From: Terrimesophilobacter sp038243605
GTDB taxonomy: Bacteria; Actinomycetota; Actinomycetes; Actinomycetales; Microbacteriaceae
Direction of reading: 5' to 3'
Assembly (NCBI GenBank): GCA_038243605.1
Contig: JBBSQX010000011.1
Location: 28,905-92,904 of the forward strand
Length of the DNA: 64,000 bases
A model generated the notes under the pieces. The model was not told the origin of the DNA. It saw only the letters and a list, made by a program, of their open reading frames with translations, and ran no database searches. Below, piece after piece: positions 28,306 through 37,197 of the stretch (position 1 is its first letter; the number at the start of each line of letters is the position of its first letter). Both the position numbers and the translations under genes were made by a program.

Positions 28306-31300
28306 TTAGATCTCGTCGATTGACGAGTTCTCAAACTGCCTAGAAATGTTGATGCCGAGCTCTTCAGCGGCGCGGAAGACCTCGTCATCCGTGTCTCGGA
28401 GGCTCATTGCCTTACCGTCAGAGGACAGCACCTCGACGTTCAGACACAGCGACTGCATTTCTTTGATGAGCACCTTGAAGCTCTCGGGAATACCGGGCTC
28501 CTGAATGTTCTCGCCCTTGACGATGGCCTCGTATACCTTCACGCGGCCAAGGATGTCGTCGGACTTGATCGTGAGCAGCTCCTGCAGTGCGTACGCCGCA
28601 CCATAGGCCTCGAGTGCCCACACTTCCATCTCACCGAAGCGCTGGCCACCGAACTGGGCCTTACCGCCGAGCGGCTGCTGGGTGATCATCGAGTACGGAC
28701 CCGTCGAGCGTGCGTGGATCTTGTCGTCGACAAGGTGGTGCAGCTTCAGGATGTACATGTAGCCAACCGAGACGGGCTCGGGGAACGGCTCACCGCTGCG
28801 ACCATCGAACAACCGGGTCTTACCGGTGGAGTCGATCAGTCGGTCACCATCACGAGTCTTCGTGGTGGAGTTCAGCAGGCCCTCGATTTCGCTCTCCAGC
28901 GCACCGTCGAACACCGGGGTCGCAACCTTGGTGCCTGGCGCTGCCTTGTGTGCAGACTCAGGAATCTTGGCGGCCCACTTGGGGTTGCCTTCGATTTCCC
29001 AACCCTGCTTCGCAACCCAACCGAGGTGAGTCTCAAGCACCTGGCCGAAGTTCATGCGACCAGGGATACCGAGCGGGTTCAGGATGATGTCGACCGGGGT
29101 GCCATCGCTAAGGAACGGCATGTCTTCGACCGGCAGGATGCGGGAGATAACACCCTTGTTGCCGTGACGGCCAGCAAGCTTGTCGCCCTCGGTGATCTTG
29201 CGCTTCTGGGCGATGAAGACCACGACGCGCTGGTTGACACCGCTGCCGAGCTCGTCGTCGCCATCCGTGGCGTCAAATACCTTGACGCCGATGATGGTTC
29301 CGCGCTCACCGTGGGGAACCTTGAGGCTCGTGTCGCGAACCTCGCGGCTCTTCTCGTTGAAGATCGCGCGCAGCAGACGCTCTTCGGCGCTCAGCTCGGT
29401 TTCGCCCTTCGGCGTGACCTTGCCGACGAGGATGTCCCCGGGGTTGACCTCTGCACCGATGCGGATAATGCCGCGCTCGTCAAGGTCAGCAAGCAACTCT
29501 GGGCTGACGTTGGGGAGGTCACGGGTGATCTCCTCCTTGCCAAGCTTCGTGTCGCGAGCGTCAACCTCGTACTCTTCGATGTGAATCGAGGAGAGCACGT
29601 CGTCTTTCACCAAGTTCTGGCTGAGGATGATCGCGTCTTCGAAGTTGAGACCCTCCCACGGCATGAACGCCACAAGGAGGTTCTTGCCGAGCGCGAGCTC
29701 ACCCTTCTCCGTTGCGGGGCCGTCAGCGAGAACCTCGCCGATCTCGACGCGGTCACCCGCACTCACGATCACGCGGTGGTTGTAGCTTGTGCCCTGGTTG
29801 GAGCGGTCAAACTTGCGCAGGTAGTAGTCCTGCGTTCCGCCGGCATCCAGCTGAACGGTGACGACATCTGCCGAGACCTCGGAGACAACGCCTGCACCCG
29901 TTGCGGTGAGAACGTCACCCGCGTCGATGGCCGCGTATGTTTCCATACCGGTTCCGACGAGCGGGCTTTCGCTCATGAGCAGCGGAACAGCCTGACGCTG
30001 CATGTTCGCACCCATGAGGGCGCGGTTTGCGTCGTCGTGCTCGAGGAACGGAATAAGAGAGGTCGCGACCGACACCATCTGGCGCGGGGAGACATCCATG
30101 TAGCCGATTTCGTCGACCGGGAACAGGTCGACCTCTCCACCCTTCGAGCGGGCCAGAACGCGATCCTGCTCGAAATGTGACTCCTTCGTGAGCACGGCAT
30201 TTGCCTGTGCAACAACGAACTCGTCTTCTTCGCTCGCGGTGAGGTAGTCGATCGTCTCGGTGACCTTGCCCTTGACGACGCGACGGTACGGGGTCTCAAT
30301 GAACCCGAACGAGTTGATGCGTGCGAAGGAGGCGAGCGAACCGATCAGACCAATGTTGGGGCCTTCAGGAGTTTCGATGGGGCACATGCGGCCGTAGTGC
30401 GACGGGTGAACGTCACGCACCTCGACGCCTGCGCGCTCACGAGATAGACCACCTGGACCAAGCGCCGAAAGGCGACGCTTGTGGGTGAGGCCCGCGAGCG
30501 GGTTGTTCTGGTCCATGAACTGCGAGAGCTGAGAGGTTCCGAAGAACTCCTTGATCGCGGCGACAACCGGACGCACGTTGATGAGCGTCTGTGGGGTGAT
30601 CGCCTCAATGTCTTGCGTCGTCATGCGCTCGCGAACAACGCGCTCCATACGGGAAAGACCCGTGCGAACCTGGTTCTGAATGAGCTCACCGACGGCGCGG
30701 ATGCGACGGTTACCGAAGTGGTCGATGTCGTCGATGTCGAGACGGATGTCGACCTTCTTGCCCTCGCGGGTACCAGGAAGTGTCTTCTGCTCATCGTGCA
30801 GGGCGACCAAGTACTTGATCGTGGCGATGATGTCTTCTTGGCTGAGCACTGAACTCGACAGCGGTGCTTCGATTCCCAGCTTGCGGTTGATCTTGTAGCG
30901 ACCAACCTTCGCGAGGTCGTAACGCTTCGGGTTGAAGTAGAAGTTGTCGAGCAGCGCACGCGCGGCCTCAGCAGCAACCTGCTCGCCCGGGCGAAGCTTG
31001 CGGTAGATGTCTTTGAGCGCCTCTTCTTTCGTGAGGATGGCATCCTTCTCGAGGGTTGCCTCGATGGACGCGTAACCCTTGAAGTTCTCGAGAATCTCTT
31101 CGCTCGTCAGACCGAGAGCCTTGAGGAAGACGGTAACCGACTGCTTGCGCTTACGGTCGATGCGCACGCCAACCTGGTCGCGCTTGTCGATCTCGAACTC
31201 GAGCCATGCGCCACGGCTCGGGATGATGCGAGCAGAGTAGATGTCTTTGTCAGACGTCTTCTCCTGCGCGCGGTCAAAGTACACACCGGGGGAGCGCACC

Positions 31301-31808
31301 AACTGGGAGACGACGACGCGCTCCGTGCCGTTGATAACGAACGTGCCCTTAGGAGTCATGAGCGGGAAGTCGCCCATGAAGACTGTCTGAGTCTTGATCT
31401 CACCGGTGAGGTGGTTCATGAACTCGGCCTCGACGTAGAGCGGGGCAGAGAGGTCTTGCCCTTCTCCTTACACTCGTCGATTGTGTACTTCTTCTCCTCG
31501 AGGAACGGGTTCGTGAAGGAGAGCTGCATCGTCTCGCCCAGGTCCTCGATGGGGGAGATCTCTTCGAAGATCTCCTCGAGGCCGGTGAGCGAAGGAAGAT
31601 CTTGGCGACCGGCAGCCTTAGCCGCAGCAGCGCGTTCCTTCCACAGGTCGTTGCCCACAAGCCAGTCGAAGCTCTCCGTCTGCAAAGCAAGCAGGTCGGG
31701 AACAGTCAACGTGTCAGTGATCTTCGCGAACGAGAGGCGCTCAGCAGAGCGACCGTTCTTGAGGGCTTTCTTGGAACTTGAGGTGGATGCGTTGCGCGCA
31801 GCAGCCAA
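28306..31808 (-). CDS. rpoB: RNA polymerase beta subunit, reading frame broken by an apparent 1-base deletion
   Basis: Two overlapping frames together make one RpoB of about 1,167 residues, the normal length. Residues 1 to about 119 are read from a TTG at 31808 with GGAGG eight bases upstream. Translation then shifts and hits a stop at 31416. The remainder is open from 31419 to 28306. At 31444-31454 the coding strand reads ACCTCTCTGCC; adding one A gives ACCTACTCTGCC and restores the conserved KTYSAPLYVEAEF. The missing base lies between 31450 and 31451. All other parts look intact, including the rifampicin pocket SQFMDQNNPLAGLTHKRRLS, which has the wild-type residues Asp, His and Ser. Because RpoB is essential, a sequencing or assembly error is the likeliest cause. 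Confidence 0.95.
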
Positions 31809-31970
31809 GGAAATAACCTCCGGTGGCCTTCATGGCCGGTTACAGTCGGTGATATGTGGGCTTTACGACTCACCAGAACCCACAAAGCATTACCACTGAA
31901 CTGAACTGTTCGGGGGATGCATGGCCGACCGCAATATGAAGGCGTGAAAGATCTAGGAGCGCAAGGAACA

Positions 31971-31999
31971 ACTATAGGTCGGATTTGTCGGCGTGTCCA
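31971..31999 (-). promoter_or_regulatory. Sigma-70-type promoter for rpoBC
   Basis: On the minus strand, TGGACA (31994-31999) and TATAGT (31971-31976) are separated by exactly 17 bases; each matches the consensus at five of six positions. The predicted start near 31964 gives a leader of about 155 bases before the rpoB TTG. Confidence 0.7.
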
Positions 32000-32029
32000 C
32001 TTAAATATTGACCGCATCCTGATAGTGCG

Positions 32030-33028
32030 CTATAAGTTGTGCTTTTTCTTATACGCCATCGCGGCGAGCGCCTCCCAGATGAGACCGTGCGCGTTGTTGA
32101 CGGTGATGTCGGCGTGGTCGTAGGCGGGCGCGACCTCCATGACATCCATCGCCACCACGTTCGTGTCGAGCACGATCTGGCGCACCACACGCAGCAAGTC
32201 GATCGGCGCGAAGCCACCAGGAGCCGGCGTGCCGGTGGCCGGTGCGAATCCGGGGTCGAGCACATCGATGTCGATGGAGAGGTAGATGGCGTCGCACCCG
32301 TCGAGGGCCTCGGCGATCACGTCTTTCATGACCTCTTTCGCGCCACGCTCCCATATCTCCTGCATGGTGTGGTGGCGAAGGCCATTGTCGCGCATCCACT
32401 TCTGGTCTTCCTCGCCAGGCCAGTAGCCGCGAAGGCCCACCTGAATGAAGTTGTGGCCCGGGATCGCGCCGGACTCAATGAGCCTGCGCATCGGGGCACC
32501 GTGGCTCGCCAAGTTGCCATCAATCTGCTCGGCGGTATCTGCGTGGGCATCGAAGTGAATCATGCCGACGTTGCCGAACCCGTGATGCTCCGCCACCGCG
32601 GTCGCTGCTGGCCAGGTGATCGAGTGGTCGCCACCCAGAATGATCGGGATGATGCCGCGGCTCGCGATCTCGCCCACCCGTTGATGGATGGCATTCTTCG
32701 ATGCCTCCCACATGCCGTGGCTCATGATCGCGTCACCGTAATCAATCACCTCGAGGTGGTCGAACATCTCCACCTGCAAGTCGAGGTGATAGCTGCCGGG
32801 GTCATACGCGTTCGCGCGCAACGCACGCGGACCAAAACGTGCTCCTGGGCGGTTCGTGGTGCTGTCGTCCCACGGCGCACCGACGATCGCGACATCCGGC
32901 TGCCACTCATCCAGCTGTTCAGGCTCAGTAAGGAAAGGGCGCATCCCGAAAGTTGCGGGGCCGTGAAGCGACGACGCGTCGAGCTGGGCACGCATGCCGG
33001 GAGGAAGATCGCGTTTTGGTGCAGTCAT
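32030..33028 (-). CDS. speB: Agmatinase/ureohydrolase-family hydrolase
   Basis: This 332-residue protein hydrolyses a guanidino group to urea, classically agmatine to putrescine. The two-manganese site is fully visible: GGDHSITW, HFDAHADT and the SIDIDVLDPGFAPATGTP signature. The N-terminal WDDSTTNRPGARFGPRALR block is typical of the agmatinase branch, though guanidinobutyrase, proclavaminate amidinohydrolase or guanidinase activity cannot be excluded by eye. The ATG has GAAGGG upstream. It diverges from a spermidine-synthase-like gene with only 26 bases between start codons, hinting at joint control of polyamine steps. No riboswitch was recognised upstream. Confidence 0.9.
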   Translation of the reverse strand: MTAPKRDLPPGMRAQLDASSLHGPATFGMRPFLTEPEQLDEWQPDVAIVGAPWDDSTTNRPGARFGPRALRANAYDPGSYHLDLQVEMFDHLEVIDYGDAIMSHGMWEASKNAIHQRVGEIASRGIIPIILGGDHSITWPAATAVAEHHGFGNVGMIHFDAHADTAEQIDGNLASHGAPMRRLIESGAIPGHNFIQVGLRGYWPGEEDQKWMRDNGLRHHTMQEIWERGAKEVMKDVIAEALDGCDAIYLSIDIDVLDPGFAPATGTPAPGGFAPIDLLRVVRQIVLDTNVVAMDVMEVAPAYDHADITVNNAHGLIWEALAAMAYKKKHNL

Positions 33029-33054
33029 ACCCTTCAGTGTGGCAGTGTCGAGGG

Positions 33055-33912
33055 GTGAAGGCGAAACCCTCAGCGGTACTCAAAGGCAGCGGATACCGCG
33101 CCGTCATCGAGGTGGACCACTGGGTGCCAGGCTCCTTCACCCTCGTGGTCGACGGCACACCGCAATCGCATGTGAATCTCGATGACCCCTCACAGCTTTT
33201 CTTTGAGTACATCCAGCGCATGGGGCACGTGATCGATCAGCTGAAAATACCGGGCGAACCGCTCACTGCCGTGCATCTCGGCGGAGGCGCGCTCACACTT
33301 CCCCGCTACATCGAGGCCACTCGGCCGGGCTCGCGCCAGCAAGTTATCGAGCTTGAGCGCGACCTCATTGACCTTGTGCGCGCCGAGTTGCCGTGGTCGA
33401 AGAATGCCTCCATTCGGGTGCGATACGGGGATGCGCGAGAGATTCTTGGGCGACTACCTGAGGGCCTTCGCGGCACCGTCGACCTGCTCATCGTTGACAT
33501 CTTCGCCGGAGCACGCACCCCAGCGCACGTCACCAGCGCCGAGTTTTATCGCGCCGCCGTTGGACTGCTCGCCCCCGACGGCGTCATTCTGGTGAACATT
33601 GCGGATGGGCCTGGGCTCGCATTCGCCCGAGGCCAGGTCGCCACGCTCGCCTCCGTGGTGAAAGATGTGGCCGCCCTCGCCGAAGCGCAAGTGCTCAAAG
33701 GGCGCCGGTTCGGCAATGTCGTCGTGGCCGGGTCACCAACACCACTTCCTCTCGAGTGGATGCCACGACTGTTGGCCGGCGGACCGCATCCGGCAAAAAT
33801 CCTGACCGGTCGCGAATTGAAGGACTGGATCGCCGGAGCACTCGTCGTCACCGACGACACCGCCGTCGCGTCCCCCCTGCCCTCCGCCGGGATCTTTCGC
33901 ACCCGTTCCTGA
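33055..33912 (+). CDS. Spermidine-synthase-like protein (SAM-dependent fold)
   Basis: The protein has 285 residues from the GTG at 33055; a GTG at 33037 is possible. It has the Rossmann methyltransferase/aminopropyltransferase fold: VHLGGGALTLPRYI (SAM-binding glycine loop, about residue 72), QQVIELERDLIDL (acidic residue after strand 2) and VDLLIVDIFAGARTP (catalytic-type Asp after strand 4). The substrate region lacks the full GGxDGGxxRE signature of true spermidine synthases, so it may be a spermidine synthase-like protein of unknown substrate, common in actinobacteria. It sits beside an agmatinase-family gene, which makes a polyamine role plausible but unproven. Confidence 0.8.
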   Translation: MKAKPSAVLKGSGYRAVIEVDHWVPGSFTLVVDGTPQSHVNLDDPSQLFFEYIQRMGHVIDQLKIPGEPLTAVHLGGGALTLPRYIEATRPGSRQQVIELERDLIDLVRAELPWSKNASIRVRYGDAREILGRLPEGLRGTVDLLIVDIFAGARTPAHVTSAEFYRAAVGLLAPDGVILVNIADGPGLAFARGQVATLASVVKDVAALAEAQVLKGRRFGNVVVAGSPTPLPLEWMPRLLAGGPHPAKILTGRELKDWIAGALVVTDDTAVASPLPSAGIFRTRS

Positions 33913-33922
33913 CGCTGCCGTC

Positions 33923-34032
33923 ACTTTCATCATTCAGGAGCTGGTGTCACCTGAGTGAAAAAATGGATGCAGTTAGGGTGTTTTTAGTAACTTCAACCCC
34001 ACCAGTCACACAAACTCCTGAATGATGAAAGT
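33923..34032. repeat. 110-bp element bounded by perfect 18-bp inverted repeats
   Basis: The arm actttcatcattcaggag (33923-33940) is perfectly inverted at 34015-34032, and weaker complementarity continues inward (ggtgtcac versus gtcacac). The right arm ends on the base before the start codon of the sugar dehydrogenase, so a folded RNA would hide the translation start. It could also be a small mobile element or an operator. Confidence 0.8.
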
Positions 34033-35172
34033 ATGCGACGCACACGATGGACCCCAGCAGTAGCACTGCTCACTGTCGTCGTTCTGGCAGGATGCGGCAC
34101 AGAGTCGAGCCCTGCACCGAGCGCCCTGCCGCCAGACCCCAACACCTCCTCAACCCCATCGTCTAATGGCGTCACGCCCACCGGCACCCCGCTCACACTT
34201 GCCACCGGCCTTCACTCACCGTGGTCGGTCGTACGACTCAGCTCTGGCACCGCGCTCATCAGCGAGCGCGACACAGCAAAGATCATCGAGATTTCGGCTG
34301 ACAACATAGTGCGCACAATCGGCACCGTGCCAGGGGTTGACCACGGCGGAGAAGGCGGCCTCCTCGGGCTCGCCATCGTCGAACACGGCGATGCCACCAC
34401 TCTTTTCGCCTACCTCACAACCGCAAGCGATAACCGAATCGTGCGGATGTCGCTTCGCGGTGAACCGGGAAGTTACACCGTGGGGCAGCCGAAGCCGATC
34501 CTCGTCGGGCTCGAGAAGGCGGGCAACCACAACGGTGGGCGCATCGCGATCGGCCCGGACGAGAAGCTCTATGCCACCGTCGGCGATGCAGGCAACCCAG
34601 ACCGCGCACAAGATATGACATCACTCAACGGCAAGATTCTGCGCATGAACCTCGACGGGAGCACGCCAGACGACAACCCGTACCCAGATTCGCTCATCTA
34701 CACTCTCGGCCACCGCAACCCACAAGGAATCGCGTGGGATTCGGACGGCCAACTGTGGGCATCCGAATTCGGACAGAACACGTGGGATGAGTTCAACCGC
34801 ATCATCGCGGGCAAAAACTATGGGTGGCCGATCGTGGAAGGACAAGAGGGCAGGGCGGGATTCGTTGACCCCGTCGTGCAATGGAAGACCGCCGATGCGA
34901 GCCCGAGCGGTCTCGCCTTTGTTCACGAAACATTCTTCATGGCGGCACTTCGAGGTCAGCGCCTGTGGTCGATTTACACGCAGGACCCGTTGAGTTCCGA
35001 GCCAGATGCCACAGCGTGGTTCTCCGGAGAATACGGGCGACTGCGAGACGCCATCCCCGGCCCCAACAGCACGCTGTGGGTGCTCACCAACAACACGGAT
35101 GGCCGCGGTTCGCCGCGCGACGGCGATGACAGGCTGTTACAAATCACACTCGCTGCTCCGCATGAGGGTTGA
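34033..35172 (+). CDS. Lipoprotein glucose/sorbosone (PQQ-type) dehydrogenase
   Basis: This 379-residue extracytoplasmic protein has a lipoprotein signal with lipobox LAGC at about residues 17-20, a Ser/Pro-rich spacer and a six-bladed beta-propeller of the GSDH/soluble quinoprotein type. Typical blocks are HSPWSVVRL, GGEGGLLGLAIV, NHNGGRIAIGPD, YTLGHRNPQGIAWD, SEFGQNTWDEFNRI and KNYGWPIVEG. Family members oxidise aldose sugars with PQQ, but many actinobacterial copies have unknown substrates, and no PQQ biosynthesis genes are in the window. Its stop overlaps the TTG start of the following crcB gene. The start lies directly against an 18-bp inverted repeat. Confidence 0.88.
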   Translation: MRRTRWTPAVALLTVVVLAGCGTESSPAPSALPPDPNTSSTPSSNGVTPTGTPLTLATGLHSPWSVVRLSSGTALISERDTAKIIEISADNIVRTIGTVPGVDHGGEGGLLGLAIVEHGDATTLFAYLTTASDNRIVRMSLRGEPGSYTVGQPKPILVGLEKAGNHNGGRIAIGPDEKLYATVGDAGNPDRAQDMTSLNGKILRMNLDGSTPDDNPYPDSLIYTLGHRNPQGIAWDSDGQLWASEFGQNTWDEFNRIIAGKNYGWPIVEGQEGRAGFVDPVVQWKTADASPSGLAFVHETFFMAALRGQRLWSIYTQDPLSSEPDATAWFSGEYGRLRDAIPGPNSTLWVLTNNTDGRGSPRDGDDRLLQITLAAPHEG

Positions 35173-35741
35173 CGTCGACATTGACTGACGAGTTACCGCC
35201 GACCCCTGAACGCGGTCGCTGGGGCGCACTAGCCCGACTGTGGCGGCGTTCGCGCGTTCTGCTGCCAATGAACAGCGACATCGAGGTGTCGCGCACGGTC
35301 GTTGGCGTGCCCGTCGTCATCCGGCTCAGGCCAAGCGATCTCGGTTACGCGGCTCTCGGCGGCGCGCTCGGATCGCTGACCCGCTACGGTCTCGTGCAGA
35401 TCGGCCCCGGATGGGATGGACTCTCGGCCGGCACCACGATCGTCAACATTGTGGGACCGTTTCTGCTTGGCGTTCTGCTGCAGTCCCTTTCGACGGGGCA
35501 AGAGACCCCGCAGCGACGAACACTGCGGCTGCTCATCGGGGTCGGCTACCTGGGTGCGCTCACCAGTTACGCAGAGCTCGCGCTTGACATCATCCAACTC
35601 GGCGAGGCGGGCCAGTGGCTTCTCGCCATCACGTACGGGGTCGGAACTCTGGTGCTGGGTATTGCCGCAACCTGGTTGGGAATCTTTGTGGCCGGGCGCA
35701 GGCTGTTCCGTCGCGCGCCAACAGAGCAGGTGGATGCCTGA
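35169..35741 (+). CDS. crcB: CrcB/Fluc fluoride channel subunit, longer variant
   Basis: CrcB proteins form dual-topology dimers that let fluoride leave the cell. This 190-residue copy has four membrane helices after an unusual 55-residue N-terminal extension. Recognisable blocks are GGALGSLTRYG and IVNIVGPFLLGVL (the Asn of helix 2). The helix 3 break reads GYLGALTSYAEL, so the Phe-box/FST part of the usual TTFST motif is changed. The companion copy retains it, which fits a heterodimer in which the two subunits contribute different residues. It begins at a TTG inside the sugar dehydrogenase stop and overlaps the next crcB by one base. Confidence 0.87.
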   Translation: MTSTLTDELPPTPERGRWGALARLWRRSRVLLPMNSDIEVSRTVVGVPVVIRLRPSDLGYAALGGALGSLTRYGLVQIGPGWDGLSAGTTIVNIVGPFLLGVLLQSLSTGQETPQRRTLRLLIGVGYLGALTSYAELALDIIQLGEAGQWLLAITYGVGTLVLGIAATWLGIFVAGRRLFRRAPTEQVDA

Positions 35742-36112
35742 TGCTCACAACACTGCTCGTTGCCATCGGCGGTGGGCTCGGCGCTGCCCTGCGGCTCGGC
35801 ATCAATGGGGCCATCCACCGACGCGTGCGGCCCACCTATCCGGTGGCATTGACGCTCATCAACACCCTCGGTGCTTTTCTTCTCGGATTGGTTACGGGTC
35901 TGCTCGCCGCACACGTGCTCCCCGAGGCGCTCGGGCTCGGACTCGGCACCGGGCTGATCGGTGGCTTTACCGCCTTCAGCACGACGAGCTTTCACAGCCT
36001 GCGTCTTCTTCAGGATCGACGAGTGGGGGCCGCCATCATGAACTCGTTCGGCATGCTGGTGGTCGGCGTGGTTCTCGCGGGCCTCGGGCTGTGGCTGGGG
36101 CGCGCGCTCTGA
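35741..36112 (+). CDS. crcB: CrcB/Fluc fluoride channel subunit, short variant
   Basis: This 123-residue second subunit begins at an ATG that shares one base with the upstream crcB stop (TGATG), giving obligate coupling. It has four transmembrane helices with the canonical GGGLGAALRLGI, LINTLGAFLLGL and GGFTAFSTTSFHS motifs, including the Phe/Ser/Thr residues lining the fluoride pathway. Length matches the family (120-130). Paired crcB genes are common in Gram-positive bacteria and make obligate heterodimers. I saw no fluoride riboswitch upstream; these genes appear to be co-transcribed with the sugar dehydrogenase instead. The gene is convergent with the amidase operon. Confidence 0.93.
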   Translation: MLTTLLVAIGGGLGAALRLGINGAIHRRVRPTYPVALTLINTLGAFLLGLVTGLLAAHVLPEALGLGLGTGLIGGFTAFSTTSFHSLRLLQDRRVGAAIMNSFGMLVVGVVLAGLGLWLGRAL

Positions 36113-36163
36113 CTGCGGGCTTTCGCGGCGCCGAAATTTGATCTCATGAGTAGTCAGCTGGTA

Positions 36164-37192
36164 CTAGTTCTGAGCACTCCACGCCTTAGCCTGCTCGCGA
36201 AGCTTCTGGTGCGCGCCCCCGAACGCTGCGGATGCGGTCTGCCCCAGCAGTGCCTTGGGAACCTTGCACACCATCGTGTATACGGTATCGACAACGTTCG
36301 CCACTGGGCTCAAGCAGGTCTGCGAGACGAGCTGGTACGCATCCATGGTGCCGATGCCCAAAAGCTCAGAAACCCACGTGACCATCTCTACGTTGGCGAT
36401 ACGGAACGCATCCTCTAGGGGTTTCGTCGACCCGGTCGTGATCAAGTACTCGTCGGTCTCGATTCTCGGCCACGCGGGAGCTGACCCCTTGATGAGCTCA
36501 ACAATAAATACCGTGTTCATCGAACACTCCACCGCGACACCACACGTCTCACCCTCGCCCTGGCGAGCATGCCCGTCTCCGAGACTGAACATGGCGCCTG
36601 GAACGTTCACCCCTAGGTAACAGGTCGTCTTTGCGCGCATCTCTGGCGTATCCATATTGCCGCCCCAGTTGCCTGGCGCCAACGCCGAGCGCACTTCACC
36701 AAGTGCAGGGGCTACCCCCACCGTTCCATGCATTGGATCTAGGGGCAGTGGCAGTCTGAGATCGCTTCCGAGTGCCTGAAAATGTACGAGCCGCTTCTCT
36801 GCATCGAGCTCGTAGAACCAGGTGTTCTCTGGCAGCGGATCGTTGAGCAGCGCAGTGTCATGGGTGCCGGTCAGCGCGCCAAAGAACTCGACCGTGGTGC
36901 TCACACCCCAGTCAAAACGCGGCTCGATGCTGACGAAGTGAATGGCCAACGTGTCGCCAGGCTCCGCACCCTCGATGTAGAAAGGACCAGTCTGCGGGTT
37001 CAAGTACCTGGGGTCGAGCAACGTGGACGGCTTCACGCCTGCCTCCGTCACCAAGCCAGCGAAGCAGTCCAACGTCGATGTCGACACAACGGTTCCTGGC
37101 GTCAGCTGCGCCTTAGCCTCAGCACCACCGAACGTGTAAATCAGTGTGCTCGGATCGACATCCGCCGCCACCTCGAAAGTGAAAGTCTCCAT
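36164..37192 (-). CDS. fmdA: Acetamidase/formamidase family amidohydrolase
   Basis: This enzyme hydrolyses short-chain amides such as formamide or acetamide to ammonia and the acid. From the ATG at 37192, with AGGAAGGA nine bases upstream, it has 342 residues; 37201 is an alternative. Family blocks include GPFYIEGAEPGDTLAIHF (about residues 92-110), NWGGNMDTPEMRAKTT, FSLGDGHARQGEGETCGVAVE (the conserved Asp/His/Glu site) and FRIANVEMVTWV. It is the last gene of an operon with a complete branched-chain-amino-acid-type ABC transporter, so that transporter probably imports the amide or urea-like substrate. The whole operon would supply nitrogen. Confidence 0.92.
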   Translation of the reverse strand: METFTFEVAADVDPSTLIYTFGGAEAKAQLTPGTVVSTSTLDCFAGLVTEAGVKPSTLLDPRYLNPQTGPFYIEGAEPGDTLAIHFVSIEPRFDWGVSTTVEFFGALTGTHDTALLNDPLPENTWFYELDAEKRLVHFQALGSDLRLPLPLDPMHGTVGVAPALGEVRSALAPGNWGGNMDTPEMRAKTTCYLGVNVPGAMFSLGDGHARQGEGETCGVAVECSMNTVFIVELIKGSAPAWPRIETDEYLITTGSTKPLEDAFRIANVEMVTWVSELLGIGTMDAYQLVSQTCLSPVANVVDTVYTMVCKVPKALLGQTASAAFGGAHQKLREQAKAWSAQN

Positions 37193-37197
37193 GTTGA

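Noticed and set aside
34900..35168. Possible fluoride riboswitch before crcB
   Set aside because: This region is inside the sugar-dehydrogenase coding sequence and I could not find the riboswitch pseudoknot pattern.
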